A stretch of DNA of 12,246 nucleotides from Nymphaea colorata (Eukaryota > Streptophyta > Magnoliopsida > Nymphaeales > Nymphaeaceae): assembly GCF_008831285.2 (NCBI RefSeq), contig NW_022204633.1, positions 1 through 12,246 of the forward strand, in the 5' to 3' direction. The number at the start of each line of letters is the position of its first letter. Position 1 is the first letter of the stretch. Under the pieces are notes generated by a model, which worked only from the letters and a program-made list of their open reading frames with translations, was not told the DNA's origin and made no database searches. A program made the translations under genes and the position numbers. This document shows positions 7,306 through 12,246 of the stretch, piece after piece.

Positions 7306-8029
7306 ATGGGTGGCCAAATTTAGAAGCTAAAGTTCGTCGCTCAATACGCAGCTATGTCAGATTATGTACACTCTCCTTCATCCAGCACACATAAATATCT
7401 CCGAGTAAAAGATAAGGACTATCTGCTCCTTGAGCTCTCAAATAGATATCTTAGACCTTAGTAATTGTAGACTAAACAGGTTTCAACAAACTTACATCGG
7501 AAGAGATGGTTCACTTTTCAAAGACAAAGTGGGGAGAGCTAGGAGTTCTACAACTAAGTCAGATTTTTAATATTCTAGATTCGAACTTAATCGGAGCTAA
7601 GGGATGTAAGTATCTAACGCAGGCCAGAATGGAGAATCTGGGTTTATTGTATTTAAGTAAAAGTATCATTATCAAGACGATAATACCTTTGGAAACGAAG
7701 GAGCTCTCCACCTCTCAAAAGGCCAGTGAAAAAATTTAAAAATAATTAGTGTTTGTAAGAGGATGATAATCATAGAAAATTCGAAGATTGGATAGATGGG
7801 AATTGGCTGGCTTATCAGAGGAAATTGTGTTTTACTCTCAACAGTCTTCATCGGATAATACTACTAAAACGAGGAAGGAGGGGGCAGGTATAAATTATAG
7901 GTGGAGCAACTGTATGGTCTGTTCCTGAGCTAATTTGCCAAAATTCATCAATTTTAAATTAGTTCTTAGGTGAATGAGAAAAGATTCAAGAGAATGCTCA
8001 AACTAAAATATCCAACGGCGTCATATTGA
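7306..8029 (+). pseudogene. LRR-8: LRR family copy with TGA at a conserved Trp and a frame problem in exon 1
   Basis: The gene begins MGGQIQKLK, like LRR-12. Phase-1 introns: 7366-7385, 7461-7479 (19 nt), 7558-7578 (21 nt), 7657-7676 and 7755-7775 (21 nt). Exon 2 is 75 nt and exons 3-5 are 78 nt. Motifs are well kept: ISEQKIRTIC, NLIGAKGCKYLTQARM, TFGNEGALHLSKGQ. Two defects stand out. Exon 1 is 60 nt, one base short of the phase needed. At 7727-7729, TGA replaces TGG in the KGQW motif. Frame can be saved by a one-base deletion hypothesis, by an extra 20-nt GT...AG intron at 7332-7351, or by an upstream start. If TGA could mean Trp here the gene would be intact. The tail lacks about 25 residues found in LRR-12 and ends KRMLKLKYPTASY, TGA at 8027-8029. 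Probably a young pseudogene. Confidence 0.6.
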
Positions 8030-8150
8030 TATCTATGATCAATCATAACATTTATCATTTCATCATGCAATTTTGAATGTAGGGAACACGCTAAATTATT
8101 TCAAATAATATTCCTTCTAAAACTTATGTGCTGCGAAGATAAATATTGTT

Positions 8151-8866
8151 TCATTGATAATTAATCATTGATTTTGCAAATTTGGCTTTGAAGACACGAT
8201 TGATTATCTTTCTATTTTTCAGGGTTGGTTAACATATGACGAATAATCTTTCCATTTTATTGAATTCACTCATGAGCAAATTATTCATTTGGCTTAGTGA
8301 TAAATTGTAACACTTATCTTGCTCGTCATATTAGCCGATACCAAATTCTTACAACTTTGTCCAATTTCCTTTTATTATGCTCACAATCCCAATCTATTCC
8401 ATCCTTGTTGATTCTATTTTATAATATCATCTACCAAGATGCATTAATTTGATATCCCGCCATTGCCCCTTTGATAAATGAAGAGCACCCTCATTTCCCA
8501 AATCATTATGTTCTCAATAGCAAATATCCTACGCAGTCTTAGTTCCTGCAGGTTTTCCATCGCTGCTTTTGTGAGGTATTTGCATCCTTTTCCACCGATA
8601 GAGTTCAGCCCTACCATCAAAGAATTAATACTGAGGTTCAGATAGGATAGCCATTTCCAGTTGCCTTGATGAAAATGAGCAATATGGCTTGATGATAAAC
8701 CGGTGCCACCTAAACCCAACCTTTATAAGCCATAGCTCCGTCCGCAAATATATCTGGCAGCCTATTAGGAAATGCCTGAGAAGCCTTAGTTTTTTGCTGG
8801 TTTACGTATAACAAGTGTGAAAGTTCCTTTTAAAAGCTGGCGATCTATTTCCTGAACTTATGACAT
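8151..8866 (-). CDS. LRR-9: small LRR protein with precise loss of intron 2 (210 aa)
   Basis: Unnamed LRR-family member. ATG at complement 8864-8866 opens MSQVQEIDRQLLK. Four phase-1 introns: 8785-8805 (21 nt), 8611-8631 (21 nt), 8513-8532 and 8414-8434 (21 nt). Exons 2 and 3 are fused into a single 153-nt exon, exactly 75 + 78, reading through LQRLGLGGTGLSSSHIAHF with no gap: a clean intron loss. Exons 4 and 5 are 78 nt. Motifs: NSIGGKGCKYLTKAAM, NDLGNEGALHLSKGQW, then VSIIKGNW. Spliced length is 633 nt, ending in TGA (complement 8151-8153). The tail ends RVFKAKFAKSMINYQ, matching the boxes of LRR-4 and LRR-5. Upstream DNA is homologous to that of LRR-3. Convergent with LRR-8 (121 nt between stops). 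Confidence 0.88.
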
Positions 8867-9222
8867 CTACAAATATTTTATAAATAATTAGTGAAAGAAT
8901 AATAGAAGCTCACAATATCGTCATGTTGCTTGTGACATCTTCATTCTATTTTCTACTGATAAATATCTTTTGATGATGATGACAGCAATCAATTTGATCA
9001 AAAACGAGATAATCTTACATAGTTATTCCTAATAGATATCCCTTTTTGATTGTTATTAAATTTTTGTCAAAATTCATTATTATTAGCCTGCGAAAATTCT
9101 GTTACAAGATGGTTATGGCTGCTTATTTACAATGATGAAATAGACTGAATCAATGACGGGTTAAAAAACTACATCCACACCGTTAAATTAGCATTTAAAC
9201 AATAAAATCATAAATACTATGA
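8867..9222. promoter_or_regulatory. Spacer upstream of LRR-9 containing the duplicated block
   Basis: A 356-nt spacer between two minus-strand genes. More than half of it (8959-9156) is the second copy of the block upstream of LRR-3. No LRR-like reading was seen. Confidence 0.6.
8959..9156 (-). repeat. Upstream duplicated block, copy 2 (pairs with 1605-1787 plus)
   Basis: Read on the minus strand, it matches 1605-1787 in order: a TCAGTC-ATTTCATCATT segment, an AATGAATTT segment, the 25-nt exact core at 9036-9060, AACTATG, and TGCTGTC followed by AAAGATAT. It lies in the same orientation relative to the downstream gene (LRR-9) as copy 1 does to LRR-3. About 13 extra bases follow the first segment. 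Similarity may continue upstream in weaker form to the end of LRR-10. Confidence 0.8.
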
Positions 9223-9941
9223 TCAATCAGCTGGATATCTTTGGCTGCAAATTTCCCTGAACCTTATCCCATTAAGTTAGCTAATTTGTTTCAGGATAGA
9301 AAAATCTCGGATTCTGGGAAATTAGTTCAATAGTAAGATATAGAATTGCTCCGCCTGTTACTTATTCTTTAATTCACCACCGCTATATTATCCGATGTAG
9401 ACTCTTTATAAGCAACCCCAATTTCCTCTTATGAGCCAGCCAAAACCGGTGGAAGTCATTTTTACACTCTCTAGTTTACGACTCTCTTACCAACAATAAT
9501 TGCTTAAAGCTTTTACCACTGCCCCTTCGAGAGATGCAGAACACCCTCATTTCCAAAATTATTGGATGCTTGGTTAAAGATAAGGTACACATTGCTAGCC
9601 ATGCTAATTTATCCATTTTAGCTTGCGTGAGGTATTTGCATCCTTTAGCTCCAATTAAGTTGTTATCTAATATTAAGGAAATAATACTAAGGTTGAGAGT
9701 TGTTAGCTTTTCCCACTTGGTATTTGAAAAATGAACCAAATCTTTTGATGTAATTTTACTATATGCTGAATAGTTTACAAAGTACATAGGACAAGAAAGT
9801 CTTTCTGTTAGCTTTTAGAACAGAGTGATCTTATATACCTCTCAAGAGCATTATCGGCTTCTGAATTAATGAGAACTTGCGCTATTCTATGGAATTAACA
9901 TGCGGGGAAAATGTCTTTGTCTTCGAAGGTTTTGCGCCCAT
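9223..9941 (-). CDS. LRR-10: small LRR protein with a GC-AG first intron (205 aa)
   Basis: Unnamed LRR-family member. ATG at complement 9939-9941 opens MGAKPSKTKTF. Five phase-1 introns: 9861-9880 (20 nt, GC...AG), 9766-9785, 9667-9687 (21 nt), 9569-9588 and 9471-9490. Exons are 61, 75, 78, 78, 78 and 248 nt; the spliced 618 nt ends in TGA (complement 9223-9225). Motifs: ERYIRSLCSKS (exon 2), SKDLVHFSNTKW (exon 3), NLIGAKGCKYLTQAKM (exon 4), NNFGNEGVLHLSKGQW (exon 5), TGFGWLIRGNW (exon 6). TAA is read as Gln inside WQKLQAI. The tail has ILLLNQFPRIRDF and ends FREICSQRYPAD. Its first repeat has lost the LSEQ sequence seen in most paralogues. Confidence 0.88.
9861..9880 (-). other. GC-AG intron 1 of LRR-10
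   Basis: On the minus strand the intron reads GCAAGTTCTCATTAATTCAG. It has the canonical 20-nt length and phase, and it joins a 61-nt exon 1 to a 75-nt exon 2. The only GT-AG alternative (16 nt, starting GTTCTC) would break frame. Of 56 inferred introns it is the only one without GT. Confidence 0.75.
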
Positions 9942-10264
9942 CAATATTATTTTTATATTCAATAAATAGATGATCAAAATAAACTATCGATAGCTATTTA
10001 AGCTATTAATCAATTTTAAGTGCCAAATCCTTACTAATTTCTAAATATTTTACCGATTTTTTCTTCTAAAAGTTATATAATGTGTCCCAAAGTTGAAACC
10101 AGTTCATTTTAGCATGGTATATGTATGGAAAAGTATTAAAATATCGGAATATAAAATCTACGTCAATAAAGAGGTCCATCATAGCATTATTATGCAGAAT
10201 ATTAATTAGAGTGAATTACATATTAGGCTTAGAGCAGATATATATTATTAGAAGGTAAAATAAA
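9942..10264. other. AT-rich spacer between LRR-11 (3' side) and LRR-10 (5' side)
   Basis: A 323-nt spacer between two minus-strand genes; it should include the LRR-10 promoter. No LRR-like reading or repeat was recognised. Confidence 0.5.
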
Positions 10265-11004
10265 TCAATTGATCTCGAAACTGGCAATTTGAAATTTTTG
10301 TTTAAGCATTCGCTTGAGTATCCTTATTTCGCTTTTCTTGGCAGCTTCGTATAAAATGCTTATCCTTCTCATTCTCGTAGATTAGCTGAGCAACAAAATA
10401 GCCAATTGGTTCAGGTATAGGATGGATTTATGTTCTTAATTTCGTTTGTCGTCTTATCCCAAACTCATAGCTTACAAGAGAAGCCAGTCTCCTCTGATGA
10501 GCCATTTTAGACCAGACTAAGCCATCTTAGAATATTCTAGTTTAACACCATCTTACCAGCATTAATTGTCTTAAGTTTATTCCATTGGCCTTTCGATAGG
10601 TGGATAGCCCCCTCATTTCCGATATTATTAGAATCTAGATAATAAGAGCATTACACAACTACAAGATCTCCAAGTCGTCCATTTTCGCTTGTGTGAGATA
10701 TTTGCATCCCCGCGCTCCGATCGAGTTTTGACCTTTAATATAAACAACATTACCCAAGTATAGTTTCTTTAAAAAGCTCCACTTGGTATTTGAAAAGTGA
10801 GCCATCTCTTTGGGTGTAATCCTGTTCAAAGCTGGATAGTTTGATAGGTACTAAGACTAATACTGCATATCTGTTAGCTGCGTGAGCAGATAAATTCGAC
10901 ATCCTACTCGGAAAGGTTAGAGTCAGCTTATTAGAATATAATTTACTTAGGGTTATGCCGACATTATCTGAGAGTAGGTTCTTTATTTTCTCGATATTTG
11001 CCAT
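10265..11004 (-). CDS. LRR-11: small LRR protein, complete (212 aa)
   Basis: Unnamed LRR-family member and one of the clearest copies. The start is the ATG at complement 11002-11004 (MANIEKIKNLL); the in-frame GTG two codons upstream is not needed. Five phase-1 introns: 10927-10946, 10832-10851, 10733-10753 (21 nt), 10635-10654 and 10537-10556. Exons are 58, 75, 78, 78, 78 and 272 nt; the spliced 639 nt ends in TGA (complement 10265-10267). Repeats: DSNLSEQDVEFICSRS (exon 2), NRITPKEMAHFSNTKW (exon 3), NSIGARGCKYLTQAKM (exon 4), NNIGNEGAIHLSKGQW (exon 5), then SGLKWLIRGDW. Gln in LSEQ and in MAQSG comes from TAG. The tail has LAILLLSQ and ends KRMLKQKFQIASFEIN, related to LRR-8 and LRR-12. 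Divergent from LRR-12. Confidence 0.92.
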
Positions 11005-11305
11005 GGCCACTAATATTTATTAAATTAATCTTTGATAATATTAATAATCGGACAGATAATCAAAAAGGATAGTTAATGCCAACACTTTGCCAATAAATTA
11101 ATTATTTAAAACAAGCGCTCAAACTTCTTGCAACCTACTTAGTATAAACAATTTTATTTTGGCAAGAAATTAATAACTGTTTGAGGCTTTTCGTTAATTA
11201 AATATTTACACCTACCTTTTATTATAAATTCAAACCCGAAGGCAAAATAGCTTTTAATATTAGATTGATACTTTTTATTGATTATTTTTAATCGCAATAT
11301 TATTT
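11005..11305. promoter_or_regulatory. Divergent spacer between LRR-11 and LRR-12
   Basis: A 301-nt AT-rich spacer expected to hold two promoters. At 11058-11070, AATCAAAAAGGAT recalls the core of the block upstream of LRR-3 and LRR-9, in plus orientation towards LRR-12; the match is short. Near the LRR-12 start, ATTGATTATTTTTAAT resembles the sequence before LRR-4. No coding was recognised. Confidence 0.45.
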
Positions 11306-12113
11306 ATGGGCGGAAATAATTAGAAGATAAAGGCAAAGTTATCGTCAAACGGTCGTAAAGATTTACGTACATTCGTTTCAATATAGGCGGCAAAAATGTT
11401 TCCGAGGAATAGATAAAATCTATCTGCGCATCCACTTAAGATATTAAAACTCTCAATCTTGGTGAATATGAAGTTATCTAGCTTAAAACAGGATTACACC
11501 GAAAGTGATGGCCCACTTTTCAAACAGTAATTGGATGCACTTAAAAACTCTGTCCCTTAGTAAAATTTTATGTATTCAGTTAGAAACTTAATCGGAGCAC
11601 AGGGATGCAAATACCTCACGCAAGCCAAAATGGAAAGATTAGAATGCTTGTATTTGCGTATTTTTAATATGTTCCAGGCTCAAATAATATTGGAAGTGAG
11701 GGATTTCTGCATCTCTCAAAAGGCCAGTGGAAAAATTTTAAATAGATTGGTGTTTGTAACTAATTTATTACGTAGGCTCCACTAAGATGGGATAGGCTGG
11801 AGTGGGCTGGCTTATCAGAGGAAACTGGAACAATCTATAATATATTGCAATTTAATAGCAATATACAAATGGCCCTGAGGGTAAGTACAATTTATAAATG
11901 AAACAGCCGTTTTATTTGCTTCTTAGCTAATTTCCCAAAATAAAGGCTCTTGAACTTAGTCAATAAGTTATCAATCAAGACACTTGGCATTACGACTTGC
12001 ACGATGTGGAGGCATTCAAGAAATAGCTCGTACATTCAAGGGAAAAAATAGTCAGGGAGATGCTTAAGCAAAAATTTCCAAAAGCAAGAATCTACATTTT
12101 TCATGATAAATGA
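11306..12113 (+). CDS. LRR-12: small LRR protein, longest tail (235 aa)
   Basis: Unnamed LRR-family member starting MGGNNQKIKAKL. Five 20-nt phase-1 introns: 11367-11386, 11462-11481, 11560-11579, 11658-11677 and 11756-11775. Exons are 61, 75, 78, 78, 78 and 338 nt; the spliced 708 nt ends in TGA (12111-12113). Repeats: NVSEEQIKSICAST (exon 2), NRITPKVMAHFSNSNW (exon 3), NLIGAQGCKYLTQAKM (exon 4), NNIGSEGFLHLSKGQW (exon 5), then KMGQAGVGWLIRGNW with TAG as Gln. The tail is the longest in the array. It contains YNLQMKQ...LLLSQF and ends REMLKQKFPKARIYIFHDK. Intron 3 is 20 nt here, unlike the 21 nt of most paralogues, so its retention would shift frame. LRR-8 is its closest relative by N-terminus. 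Confidence 0.92.
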
Positions 12114-12246
12114 TAGAATTAAACAATTCTCATATGGAATTTTATGCAAAATAATTTATTTCTCTGCTTTTCACTTATTTTTTTCTTTTAAATTCCAGTG
12201 TAACTATGATGAGAGTATTTGAGAGTTGGGCATATGATTGAATTAA

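Noticed and set aside
9534-9734. Plus-strand 66-codon open frame
   Set aside because: It is antisense to LRR-10 exons 4-5, where the minus strand encodes GCKYLTQAKM and EGVLHLSKGQW.
622-12113. Programmed ribosomal frameshifting, because each gene appears to jump frame after the L-x-L-S motif
   Set aside because: The jump always coincides with a 20-nt GT...AG segment. Removing it restores both frame and the 26-residue repeat, and the 21-nt segments at the neighbouring position cause no jump. Introns explain both cases.
622-12113. All copies being degenerate pseudogenes because of many TAA/TAG codons
   Set aside because: TAA/TAG fall at conserved Gln/Glu sites, eleven spliced genes or gene parts stay in frame, and exon lengths are exact.

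Overview
The window reads as macronuclear-type DNA of a ciliate. Under the standard code nothing longer than about 100 codons is open. Two changes make twelve genes appear: reading TAA and TAG as glutamine with TGA as the only terminator, and removing very short introns of 19-22 nt (mostly exactly 20 or 21 nt, GT...AG). After that, eleven complete genes and one cut by the left edge cover almost the whole window. I cannot name the genus. The code and intron size fit a ciliate with TAA/TAG=Q; heterotrichs with 15-16 nt introns fit poorly.

All twelve genes belong to one paralogous family of small, apparently cytosolic leucine-rich-repeat (LRR) proteins of about 200-235 residues. I do not recognise a named family. 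The repeats resemble the ribonuclease-inhibitor type (L-x-x-L-x-L-x-x-N-x-I-G-x-E-G). The layout is strikingly modular. Exon 1 is a short N-terminal segment of 55-61 nt, exon 2 is 75 nt (25 aa), exons 3, 4 and 5 are each exactly 78 nt (26 aa), and a terminal exon follows. Every repeat junction is interrupted at the same point, one base after the L-x-L beta-strand codons, in phase 1. One exon is therefore one LRR register, and every internal exon is a symmetric 1-1 module. The last exon encodes one more repeat and a C-terminal tail that often has an [F/L]-x-x-K-[F/Y] box before TGA.

Layout, left to right: LRR-1 (minus, partial, <1-239), LRR-2 (minus, 622-1354), LRR-3 (plus, 1909-2645), LRR-4 (plus, 3261-3981), LRR-5 (plus, 4334-5055), LRR-6 (plus, 5361-6086), LRR-7 (minus, 6248-6986), LRR-8 (plus, 7306-8029, possibly a pseudogene), LRR-9 (minus, 8151-8866), LRR-10 (minus, 9223-9941), LRR-11 (minus, 10265-11004), LRR-12 (plus, 11306-12113). 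Spacers are about 120-615 nt and AT-rich. Pairs LRR-2/3, 7/8 and 11/12 are divergent; LRR-6/7 and 8/9 are convergent.

The array shows intron and gene evolution in progress: a GC-AG intron (LRR-10), a precise intron loss (LRR-9), two in-frame former introns whose splice signals are broken (LRR-4, LRR-6), an extra sixth intron shared by LRR-2 and LRR-6, and a copy with TGA at a conserved tryptophan plus a frame problem in exon 1 (LRR-8). A roughly 190-nt non-coding block is shared by the upstream regions of LRR-3 and LRR-9. No RNA genes, transposons, CRISPR arrays or telomere repeats were seen. The biological role of the family cannot be read from the sequence.
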